Below are positions 48,406-58,548 of a stretch of 64,000 nucleotides of DNA, one piece after another (the stretch's first letter is position 1; each line of letters begins with the position of its first letter). The notes beneath the pieces are model-generated. The model did not search any database. It was not told the DNA's origin and worked only from the letters and a program-made list of their open reading frames with translations. Origin of the DNA: Corythucha ciliata (lineage: Eukaryota; Arthropoda; Insecta; Hemiptera; Tingidae); assembly GCA_038030265.1 (NCBI GenBank), contig CM075939.1:11699253-11763252 (forward strand), read 5' to 3'. A program made the translations under genes and the position numbers.

Positions 48406-49704
48406 GTTCATTAGCAATCAAATTATGGCCCGCGGCCCAACTTTCAGGTGATAAATTCGGAAACAAAATTTGCTCAATCAAATTGTTTTAGGCCTTCAAA
48501 ATCTTTTAAACGGGAAAAAAGAGACGAATTTTTACTATTGTAAATATTTGTATTTCTTGAGGAACAGAAAAATGTTATGGTTGTAAATACACCACATCAC
48601 GTCCTGTAAATATGTTTGAAATGCCTTTTAAAAATTATTAATATTAATAGGTTTATGGAGAACTTTTTATAAGTTTCTTCTAAATTTTTAATTATTTTAT
48701 TACAGAAAAAAGAAATTAGTCATGTATATTTTCTACTTAAATAAGTCTTTAATGGTTTTGTTTATTCTTTAAAGTTTCTCTGAGCCAAAATGCCTTCATG
48801 CTTATCACTTTGTTATGGAGAAAAAAAAAAAAGATTTAAAATAACTATTGTGATATTACGTCAACGTGCCTTAAGCGGTCTAATAAGAGCCCCCACCCGC
48901 TCGACTATCCCCTTCACCCTTTTATACCAAAGAGTGCAGTTGCTTATTATATTGGTGATGTTTCTGTTCTATCGGTTGATTTGTACATAATTTTATGTTG
49001 GTAAATGTTATGAAGAACAAAACGCTTCCCAAGTGTCTCTCTCCAGTCTTTCTCTTGTTTCAGCATCACACTTTTTATTTAGCACCTGTGCCCTTTTTTT
49101 TTGTCTACTTAATATTTTCAATGATAATTGAAACCGTTTAAACAAAGTTTTATTTATTTTTCTATCGTATTTGAAGCACGCCTTTAAAAGAATATAAAAA
49201 AAAGGAACTAAGAAGAAAATTGAAAGGTTTATGTATTTTGTCCACTACCTTGGGGGCCTGTTCAACACTGCCTGTGACTCCGTTCGTCAGACGCATGCGT
49301 CTAGGCGCAAGCAGCTTAGAACGAGTGCATTTGACTCGAAATTTGAAAAAATCGGTACAAAAGTTTCAAAATCAGCTGGGACAAAAAGCAAGACACTTGA
49401 CTTGAGATAATACTTGACATGAGTCATTCTGATGTCGTCATTGTAGGGCACTAGCGAACGACGTGCTCGAGCTCGAAAAGCTCTTAACCTCAAGAGCTCT
49501 AACCACGACAAGTTATTAACCAGAAGCCCTTCAAGCACGACATAAAGTGTCGGGAGGGCATTGTCTACGCAATCAGTAGATCAAATGAAACAGAACTTGG
49601 AGAGTCCTAAGTAAAAAAAAAATGTAATCTTCATATTTTTCCAATTCGTTATCACGTGAATAATACGTTTTCCCAGTCTCATCTTAATTTGTGTCACTTC
49701 TTAG
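48406..49704 (+). other. 3' UTR and downstream flank of the Psc-type gene
   Basis: AT-rich and without recognisable frames. I found no unambiguous AATAAA, so the cleavage site is not placed. Near 49455-49535 there is a reverse-oriented block of the GAGC/TGGTTA array. Confidence 0.45.
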
Positions 49705-52335
49705 CAGGGGCGTAGGAAGGGGGGGATAGATTCCCCCCCCCCTCCAGAGATACAAGTATACGAACGAAGGGACACTAGTACCAACGCTCTAAAGAACACC
49801 ATAAAATCTTCAAAAATGAGTGTTTCTCGCTGAAGTTAGTTTTAGCAGATTTTCTCGACTTCGAGCAGACCGAAAAGGTCCGGGTGCTTCCAGCTGCTTC
49901 CTTGGACTTTAGTCCCCACGCAGTAGCTTACCGAGGTAGGGGGAACCGCCCGGATCAGACGGGCCCCCCGAAAAGCTCAAATACGGGTAACTGAGGATTT
50001 TTAGGTTATCCACGGATGTAGGTATGTGAAGAGGTCGGACGGTTGGACAGCGATTTGGCTACTTTCTACGAATTTCAATTTATCCGGCCTGATGGAGAAC
50101 ATAACGGTGCAAGTGATATCAGCAAAGACTGTGCGCTAAATATTCGATTGAGCCACCGAAAGCGCTAATCTGGTGGCTTAAATTGAGAAAATTTGCGCTA
50201 TCTTGACGAAAATTCACGACTAAAAAGAGAAAATACACCGTGTCCATTTGCACCTTGCTGACGCGGCAAATAATTGAAAATTATAAATTATTGAAAAAAC
50301 CGCTAATATTCGTGACTATAACTGCGAAAAAGCGCTGGTTTCATGGTCTCGCAATGTAACTTCCAGACTGAAATTGAGAAAAAAATCGCTGATTCGCGGT
50401 GCACGGTTGCCATTCTACGAATAAATTGTGGAAATCACCGCGAAAGTGTTGAATTTGGGCCAACCTCGCGGTTAAAATTGAGAGCCCCCGAAAGCGCTAA
50501 TCTGGTGGCTCAAATTGAGAAAATTCGCGCTATCTTGAGGAAAATTTACGGCTAAAAATAGAAAATACACCGTGTCCCCAGTTTCGTTAGGTCCCTTGAG
50601 CCCAGTTAAGTGCTGATCGGCAATTTGCAACTTGCTGACGCGGCAAAAATTGAAAAAAACCGCTAATATTCGTGACTATAACTGCGAAAAAGCGCTGATT
50701 CATGATCTCACAATGCAACTTCCAGACTACAATAGAGAAAAAATCGCTGATTCACTGCCATTCTATGAATAAATTGTGGAAATAAACGAAAAAGTGTTGT
50801 TTTTGGATCAACCCCGCGGTTAAAATTGAGATGGCACGCTATTGGCCAAAAAAGACGCTTTCAGGTAAAAATTTGGCAAAAATTGCAAATTCACAACTGA
50901 AATTGCAAAAAATCGCTAATTTGCAACTCGCGGGTATAAAGTCGAGGAAAAACGTAAATTCTCGTATACAGATGAAGAAAATCAACTAGAAAAAATCACT
51001 AATTAGCGCGGCTACAATTAAAAACGCTACTTTTCGGTTCACATTGAGAAGAAGTTATAATTCTCTGCAAAAATGGAAAAAATTGCTGATTTGCAGCTTA
51101 ATTAGAGGAAAACGCACGGGTTGGAAACGCTACTACGCTGCTAAAATTTGGAAAAAGCGCAAATTCGCTGCTAAAATTGAGGGGCATCAATAATTCTCCG
51201 ATAAAGTGTGGTGAAATTTGAAATTTCCAATTTAAAATACGCGCCTTCTGAAGGCAACTTCGTGGCTAAAATTCAGGAAAACTGGAAATTCATGCACGGC
51301 TATAAATAAAAACAACGCTGATTCACGGGCTAGAACTAGGAAGAAGCAATAATGTGTACATAAAAGTAACATAAAATTGCTAATACGGTGCAAAATGGGG
51401 AAAAAACCGCTAATTTGTGGGTAATATTTAGAAAATAAATAATTTGTCTGGCCAAAATTAAGACATTTTACAGGGTTATTTTGAGACTAAATTGAGAAAA
51501 GGTGCTAATAATTCACGGTTAAAAATGGAAAAAACCGCCAATTTAAAGCTGAAATTGCGCAAAACGCTAATTCGCTAAAATTGAGACAAATTCTAATTTG
51601 CGGCTTTTGAAGGCAACTTCTGAGACAAAAATTGAGAAAAAGCGGCAATCTATGGCAATGGGTAAAAAATCCGCTAATTCGCGGATAAAACTGAGAAAAA
51701 TCGAGCATGGTAAACCAAAAAAATCATAATTTGTGAAAAACCCTCTATTTCGAGGCTAATATCGAGAAGATAACTTAAGAAAAACGCTAATTTTCAGCTT
51801 AAACTGAAAAAAATGCTAATCCCCTGCTAAAAATTGAATAAATCGCTAATTTGCTGCTAAAATTGAGGAAAACGCCAAAACTCGTGGAAAATTAAGAAAC
51901 ATTGCTCAAGGGATAAAAACTCTGCTTTGCTGCTAAAGTCGAGAAAATGTGCAAATTCATGGCTACGGGAGGGGAGGGGTCAAAACCCTCTAATCCGCGG
52001 CTGAAATTAAGAAGAACTATATACACGCGGCGAAAATTGAGAAAAGCGCTAATCTGCAGGTAAAGTTGACAAAAAGCACTCATTCGTGGTATAATTGAGA
52101 AATTCGCGGCTTGAACTGGTCATATAAGCGCTAATTGGTGGTTAGAAAAGGTGAAATAGCGGTAATTCGTGGCTGAAATAAGGAAAAGGCTAAGTAAAAT
52201 TATGTGTCTTGTTTATACAGAGACTCAGGGCTAAATTACCCCCTGACGTCCTAACGAGATTTCAAATTTCAGAAACCCTCTTACGAGATTTCAATCTGTC
52301 CCCCCCCCCAGGACAAATTCCTACCTACGCCACTG
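49705..52335. mobile_element. hAT-like non-autonomous element carrying short-unit arrays
   Basis: The left end CAGGGGCGTAGGAAGG and right end CCTACCTACGCCACTG are inverted repeats. The 8-bp flanks are CTTCTTAG and CTTCTTTT, six of eight matching, consistent with an aged hAT duplication. The interior (about 50150-52200) is one long array of units GCGCTAATTCGCGGC plus TAAAATTGAGAAAA in a single orientation, containing a doubled sub-segment (about 50160-50560 and 50480-50810). No transposase is present. It is homologous to much of 33340-37917. Confidence 0.75.
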
Positions 52336-53435
52336 CTTCTTTTCTTAGTTCTTCCCTCAATAACCGCAGGTTTTGTGTGTACCATTTGTACTATTCGTAT
52401 CGCTGGTTCCAGGGTTAACAGGTTTACTTTTTTCTTTTCATCAAATGTACACGGACGGCAGAAATTCATAAAGAACCTTTTCAGTCCCATTCTATACTTT
52501 GAAAAACCGTATTGATTGTAACACATTAATTTATTACTAGACAAATATTAAACCAGCCTATCCTTCATCACTTTTTTAACCATTTTAGCCGAGTTGTTAT
52601 TGACCGAAATAAGTCTATAATTGTTCAGGTCAAATTTGTATTAAGTTATTACTCGGAGAAAAACACATCGAGTAAGATTTGAGAACAAAATTTCACAGTG
52701 TTGACTCATTCAAAAAGCAATTTATTTATTTTTTTTTGTATTTGTTTATTTATTTTGAAGAGCAATTTCAAGGGAATGGCTCTAGTTCAAAGATAAATTT
52801 CGAAGGGTTGGCGCATTCAAATCCAAAATCGTAAAGCGCTATCAGCCAAAAAACCAATTTCAGAAATTTCGCAGTATTAAAAAGTAAATATCGCGCGAAC
52901 CATTCAAGAGCTAGCTCCATGAAAAAACAAAGTTTCACCTAAAAAACAAATTCGTGGAATTGGCTCGTTAAAAACAAGTTCCACTTGTTTGAAACACCGT
53001 AAATTATAGGCCCGGATTAATAGTTGTCCCTTGAGGAAAATATGACACGATTGCACATGACAGATGATCCAAAAATATAATGACCAAATTGAAATCCCTG
53101 AAGGGAATATTTTCCTCATGGGATTCGGGCCTTAATTTCATAAATAAATTCAAGCCCCTACAACTTACTAATCACCAAAAATTCCAGATTTTGATCCTCT
53201 TCATTTAGATTTTCTCTTCCACTGATATTCCTAAAGAATATTTTAATCAACGAGCCCCCCCCCCCCGTCATTCAATAATTTTTACCCCCAACAATTTCGC
53301 AGAATACTGTAACAGTTTGCGGGCTGGCGTGCGTGTTGCACGCGTCACTTCGTGAATAATTAGTTTTCTCTAGATGGATTTCCAACAACATAGTTGACTG
53401 CCAGATTAGTATGACTTTAAATGATGCAATAATAA
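52336..53435. repeat. AAATTTCGC-family array and flank
   Basis: Degenerate units of the family seen at 20800-21240 occupy about 52620-53000. The rest shows nothing recognisable. A C-run lies at about 53257-53266. Confidence 0.55.
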
Positions 53436-53442
53436 TATAAAT
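53436..53442 (+). promoter_or_regulatory. Possible TATA box of the odorant receptor gene
   Basis: TATAAAT lies 25 bp upstream of the chosen ATG. That spacing would put the transcription start almost on the ATG, so either the leader is very short or the match is chance. Confidence 0.25.
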
Positions 53443-53466
53443 TCAAGAAAAAGCGGATATTTAAAA

Positions 53467-55018
53467 ATGTATGACTCTACAACACCTCGAAAAGCCTCTT
53501 GTCAAAGTATGGATGTCGATTCGGTAGTTGGGAACGTCCTATACGAAGAAATTGGTATTTTCAAAGACCTTGGCTTTATATGGCCCAAGTACAACAGTAA
53601 AATGATCGCGTACTCCGTCGTTTACTTTACGACTTTAATTTATTTCGTCATTACCAGCTACACGACTTTCTTTTTTCTTCAAGATGATTTACACACGTTT
53701 TTCCTCACCATCAACTATTCCCTCTTGCTTCACCTAGCCGTTTCACTACCGTTTCTTTGGAAACGGTCTCGCAACGATCAAAAGTCACTCTATCTAATGG
53801 TCGCCAATGGATTTCACGAGTACCAAGTCCCAACTTCCGTGTCCCTTGAGATACACCAGCGCGTCAAAAAGGAGATCTACATTTTCATCCTTGTTCTAAT
53901 TGCCAGTACGACGTCCGGTGGTATTATCACGTTCAGTTCGACAATCGACTCGTATTTCGGCGAAATTCACAAGAGAACGAGCGATTACATCTCGTATAAT
54001 TTACCAGTTCACATGTGGGTCCCGTTTAAATTGCACCAATCGTTCTGGTGGATGGTGGCCCTCGCGTTTTATCAAGGGCTCATCATTTTTTTCGTTACTT
54101 TGACGATACTGAGCTCGGAGCTGTTGTACGTTAAATTCTGTCAAAAAATTTACAACGAACAGGAAATTCTTATTTGGTCGTTGCAAAATTTAAAGAAAAG
54201 AGCTCAGCAAGCAATTGAAGGCGTAACGGCGGGGGAAAATCCAACTTTAGACTTCAGGCTAGACTTATGCCTCACTGAGAATATCAGACATCATCAAAAA
54301 GTAAAAAGGTTAGTGTACAAACATTCTGAATTTATTCCCCGGAACTACATTGACCCATCCCTCTCCGTCACCATCATCCCAAGATTTACTCTACTGTACA
54401 GCAAAGTATTAGCCCCAATGCTTCTGAGCGCATGGTTTCTTGGCACTATGGCGATAGCTCTTTCTCTGTACGAAGCCGTTCAAGTGTGTAGCATCTCAAC
54501 ACTATTTTTTTCACCTCGAACATCTTCACTTTTAATTGTAACTTCTTAGGGGACTGTGTCATTTGGAAAAATTCTCACTTCCGCGAGTCTCGCGATTGCA
54601 GAAGTTCTGAATGTGTTCGTGCTGTCACGCATGGGGCAGCACGTCGTCGATTTAGTGAGAGTTTTACCTCAACCCCCCCCCTTTCCACCAAGCGCTATGA
54701 TCCCCAGGAAATACGTTTTCAAGGAGGAACAAATTTTCAACGAGGCTTGCTTTCTCCCCTGGCTGGAATTCTCCATCTCGACGAGACGCAGATTTTTGAC
54801 ATTTTTGACGGGTACCCGCAAACCAGACGTCCTCAGAGCAGGCAATTTGATAGCTATGAACTACGATTCATTTGCCAATGTAAGGGCCAACATTTTGGTT
54901 CAAATACCGTGAAAAAATTTATTTGCAAAGGGTAAATGATGTGACATTTTCATTGTTTCAGGCCATGAACACGGCGTACTCATTTTTTAGTGTACTAAAC
55001 GCTAGCAAATTTTCATAG
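53467..55018 (+). CDS. Insect odorant receptor, 7tm_6 family, complete
   Basis: A ligand-binding subunit of the insect olfactory ion channel, expected in the dendrite membrane of sensory neurons together with Orco. Exons: 53467-54483, 54550-54654, 54724-54879, 54962-55018; all introns are phase 0, giving 444 residues and TAG, a normal length for the family. The N-terminus carries the usual GFIWPKYNSK before a first membrane segment (about 46-70), and hydrophobic segments follow near 78-98, 135-157 and 200-223. The C-terminal hallmark is spread over the last exons: LEFSISTRRRF, then RAGNLIAMNYDSFANAMNTA and YSFFSVL. It is too divergent for Orco. The second intron (54655-54723) is 69 bp and has no in-frame stop, so its removal is inferred from the family: it would add a Pro-rich segment containing a C-run. 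Open reading to 54549 without splicing would lose the conserved tail. Ligand unknown. Confidence 0.88.
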
Positions 55019-55361
55019 TCCCTCCCATTGCGACGTGGCTACGTTTTCGAAATGTTAGCTGCGTTAAAATTTTGATAGTGCCCATAATTAATTCAAGTGA
55101 ACGTCAATAAAATGAATGAATACTAATACATGTTAGCATAATATACATAGGTTAGCAATATTAGCTTCGTGGTTGGTAGACCACTTATATTTGGTACACT
55201 TTGATAGCCGCTGAGGCAAAAGCGTCTCAGTTTGGCTGATACATTGTTTCCTATACACACAATTAAATTTTATAGACAGCGGACTTTCGTTTGATACCAC
55301 TTGGGGACTAAAATCGAATTCTGGTAGCAGATCAATCGAATTGATTCTGAGGCAATCAATT

Positions 55362-55362
55362 C

Positions 55363-55400
<38 letters not shown>
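55362..55400. repeat. (CAA)13 microsatellite
   Basis: Thirteen perfect CAA units, ending exactly where similarity to the receptor's third exon begins. Confidence 0.95.
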
Positions 55401-55694
55401 GGAACAAATTTTCAACGAGGCTTGTTTTCTCCCCTGGCTGGAATTCTCCATCTCAACGAGACGCAGATTTTTGACATTTTTCACGGGAACCCGCGAACCA
55501 GACGTCCTCAGAGCAGGCAATTTGATAGCTATGAACTACGATTCATTTGCCAATGTAAGGGCCAACATTTTGGTTCAAATACCGTGAAAAAAAGTATTTT
55601 TAAAAGGTAAATGAAGTCACCTATTTCATGTTTCTGGCCATGAATGCGGCGTACTCATTTTTCAGTATATTAAACGCTGGCCAAATCCTCACGG
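55401..55694 (+). pseudogene. Partial tandem duplicate of the odorant receptor, last two exons
   Basis: Offset by a constant 675 bp from the receptor's third exon, intron and fourth exon, without indels and with a few percent substitutions. The third-exon copy keeps its reading frame and its donor (GCCAAT|GTAAGG), but the acceptor CAG before GCCATGAA has become CTG and the stop codon context is lost. There are no upstream exons, so this is a dead fragment rather than a second gene. It could also be read as an unused alternative 3' end, which I consider unlikely given the lost acceptor. Confidence 0.85.
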
Positions 55695-56860
55695 GAAGGC
55701 TGTTTTAATGAATCAAGCCATCAAAATCAGGTCTTTTAGAAAAGCCAGGCCCGTGAAATTCAGGATCACCGGGTCAAAATCAACCAGTTTTCTCCAAACC
55801 AGCAATCTCGCCCGTAATAGGCTTCTCTATTCTCTACATTTATCAACTATTTGTCTAAAATCATCATTTTTTCTCGAAATAATTCGTTTTTCGCAAAATG
55901 CAAAATTTGCTCGAAATCAGCTGTTAATATTTCAGAATTGAAGGACGAATAGCCGTGACAAATTGCAACATTAAGATACAAATATTTGAGAGTTTGCAAT
56001 TTCGGGTCCTTTTGAGCAAAATTACAAGTTTCCTGGTTGAATATCAGCGAAATTGACAGTTTCGGGTCTTAATTTAAACAAAATTACAAATTGAGGGCCT
56101 TAGTTCAAGCTAAATCGCAAGTTTTTGGACCTTTTCCATGAGCGGATCCAACAGGCCAGCCGCAACTTTAACGGTGTGCCCGGAGTCTAACGAATACCCA
56201 GGAAATAAGAAGTTCCATGGTTGAATATCCGTGGCAATGCGATTTTCAGCAGAGCAACTCCACCATAAAAACGGCTGAACTGATGATAAGCTCTCCGAAA
56301 AAAAGGCAAAACTGACGATTCGCGCCATGAAAATGGCTAAAATGACTAATTGCGCTCTAAAAATTCGAAACAGGCAATTCGCGCTCTAAAAATAATCAAA
56401 CTGACTTCTAACGCCCAAAACATGGCGATTCGTGCGCCCGGAAAATGCCTGAAACGATCATTATTCCCGTCCTGAAAACGTTAATTCAACCAATTTCACG
56501 CGCCAAAAATCGCCAACTACTGGCCATTCGCGCTTCCAGCATGACGGGGACGTCCCAAAAAACGGCCAAGTACTGTTCACTCGGCAAAATGGCAAAACTG
56601 ACGACTCGCGCCATCAAAAAGGCTAAGTTAATTTTACGCACGCTGTGACGCTAAAAGTACTCCAACCTGACGTTATTCCAACTCTAAATTTGGCCAAACT
56701 GACTCAACGCAGCCTCAAATGTATAAACTGACGATTCACGCCATGAAAATCTCTAAACGGATGACTCTTGCGCTGAAAATTGCATAATCAACCATTCGCA
56801 CACCAAGAATAATGGCAAAGCTGAGCATATTCACACTTTGGTTTGACGTACTTTTCGCTA
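55695..56860. repeat. Two adjacent short-unit arrays
   Basis: From about 55730 to 56240 there are units of the CAAATTGCAAGTTTC / GGGTCTTAATT type, also seen at 42880-43690. From about 56270 to 56850 there are units of the AAAATGGCTAAACTGAC plus ATTCGCGCC type. Each is degenerate. Confidence 0.65.
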
Positions 56861-56879
56861 CCTCACTGGAGTTAGCCCT

Positions 56880-57620
56880 CCAAAGTAGCCCCCCGCGAAT
56901 GCGTTAGTCCCAAACGAAGGCACCCGAAGTGCACCACCAAATTTGACTAGTGCACTAACTCGGAAAACGGTGAAAACACTACTTTTCTTTTGGGGGGCTA
57001 ACTTCATGTCAGCCCCCCCAATTTCTCCGATTTGAATTTCAAATGAGCCAAATTAAGGCACCCGCAGGGCACCACTCATAACATTTTGTGCACCACCCCG
57101 GGAAACCCAGGAAAATTAGTTCCCAAAAATGGTTAACGGTAGGGGGGGGTAGCCCCCAATTTCTCCAATTTAAATTTCAAATGAGCCAAATTAAGGCACC
57201 CGCAGGTCACCACAATTAAGGCACCACCCATAACATTTTGTGCACCACCCCGGGAAACTCTGAAAAATAATTTCCCTGAATGACAGATGGGACGGTAGGG
57301 GGAGCCCTCACTTTCTCCGATGTCAATTTCGAATGAGCCAAATTAAGGCACCCGCAGCCGCCACACACCACCCGAAACATTTTGTGCACCACCCCGGGAA
57401 ACTCAGGAAAATGATTTTCCAAAATGGTTAATGGGAGTGGTGGGGGGTAGCCCCCCAAATTCTACAATTTAAACTTCGAATGAGTCAAATTAAGGCACCC
57501 CCAGGGTACCACAAGGCACCACCCCGGGAAACTCAGGAAAAATAATTTCCCTGAGTGACAGATGGGGTGGTAGGGGGAGTCCTCACTTGCTCCAACGTCA
57601 ATTTCGAATGAGCCTTATGA
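56880..57620. repeat. Satellite-like tandem repeat, unit about 130-150 bp
   Basis: The landmark AATGAGCCAAATTAAGGCAC recurs at 57043, 57180, 57332 and 57479, with a final partial copy at 57607. CACCCCGGGAAACTC recurs once per unit, and a divergent first unit lies near 56900. The final copy is cut by the LTR that follows. Confidence 0.85.
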
Positions 57621-57626
57621 GCATGA

Positions 57627-58278
57627 TGTAACCGTGAGCGAGAATGGGTAGATACCACCGTGGGTCGGGTCATAAGTGCGACCACTCTTCGGCGTGTTAC
57701 CATTGAGAACCGTGATCGCAAGTACGACCATCCATCATCGAATTACCTCCGAGCGTCGGGTCACGAGTGTGACCAATGTCGTCGTCCACAGGGTCGCTAG
57801 TGTGACCATTCGCCTTCATCTTATCAGGGGTCGCTAGAGCGACCGGTCTTCGTCGTCCGTCGAGTAACTGAATCGTCCGCCGTTGTCATAGTCTTCGTCG
57901 TCCGTCGGGTACAACAGTCGTCCACCATCGTCATAAGTCCTTGTCCTCAAGTATCAGAGTCATCACTGGAGCCGTCTATCGGGGTCACAGGTGTGATCCT
58001 CGCAGTCGTCCATCCCACTCTTCGTTCGAAGGATATACCTTACCAGGTGGGTGAAAATCCTATCTCTTCGTAAGCCTCTTGGGTCGAGGGAAGGACTAGA
58101 AGGGACGGGGCTCCGCCAGTTTAACGCCATACCGATCCCCAGCGAAGCTCCAACGAAAATATTATAAAATTTCAGTTATTGCGTTATTAATTTCTTGTGT
58201 AAAAATAAAACAAATACCTTTTTGAAAACCATCCTTTATCGTCCGTTCACCCTTTCGAATCAGCGAGCTGCGGCTACA
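57627..58278 (+). mobile_element. 5' LTR of a Ty3/gypsy-type retrotransposon
   Basis: Starts TGTAACCGTGAGCG and ends CGGCTACA, with TG...CA borders. A TATA-like ATTATAAAAT lies at about 58163 and AATAAA at 58204-58209, in the order expected for promoter and polyadenylation signals. A probable primer-binding site follows three bases later. The left border is inferred from the break in the satellite. The U3 part carries six copies of a short quasi-palindrome (GGTCxCxAGxGxGACC). The matching 3' LTR is not in the window, so the border cannot be confirmed by comparison. Confidence 0.6.
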
Positions 58279-58281
58279 AAG

Positions 58282-58299
58282 TGGTGCCAGGTGTGGGGT
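58282..58299 (+). other. Probable primer-binding site
   Basis: TGGTGCCAGGTGTGGGG directly follows the LTR end. TGG at the start is the complement of a tRNA CCA end. The tRNA is not identified. Confidence 0.45.
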
Positions 58300-58548
58300 G
58301 AATTGAGACGATGAAAGGTGGTTAATAAAAGGTCCGGGGGTTAGGCCACCGCGTGCTGTCCCGAGAACGTGTAGTAGGCGCGAAGGGAGAAGGTTTCCAT
58401 AAATTTAATTCGAGCACAGTAGTTGTGCTGAGCGTGTCGAAACCGGTAAATCTGTTCGTATAGGTAAGATTTCATTTATTTTGTTAATATTAAGCGTAGC
58501 GTAAGGTTGAATAATCTTTAGCTTTTAGTCATTAAGAAGTTTTTAATC

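Noticed and set aside
53467..54549. Receptor read as an unspliced 360-codon frame
   Set aside because: That reading lacks the conserved C-terminal region, which lies intact in the downstream exons with good splice sites.
55341..55610. Apparent small Gln-rich protein
   Set aside because: It is the CAA microsatellite read into an out-of-frame copy of a receptor exon.
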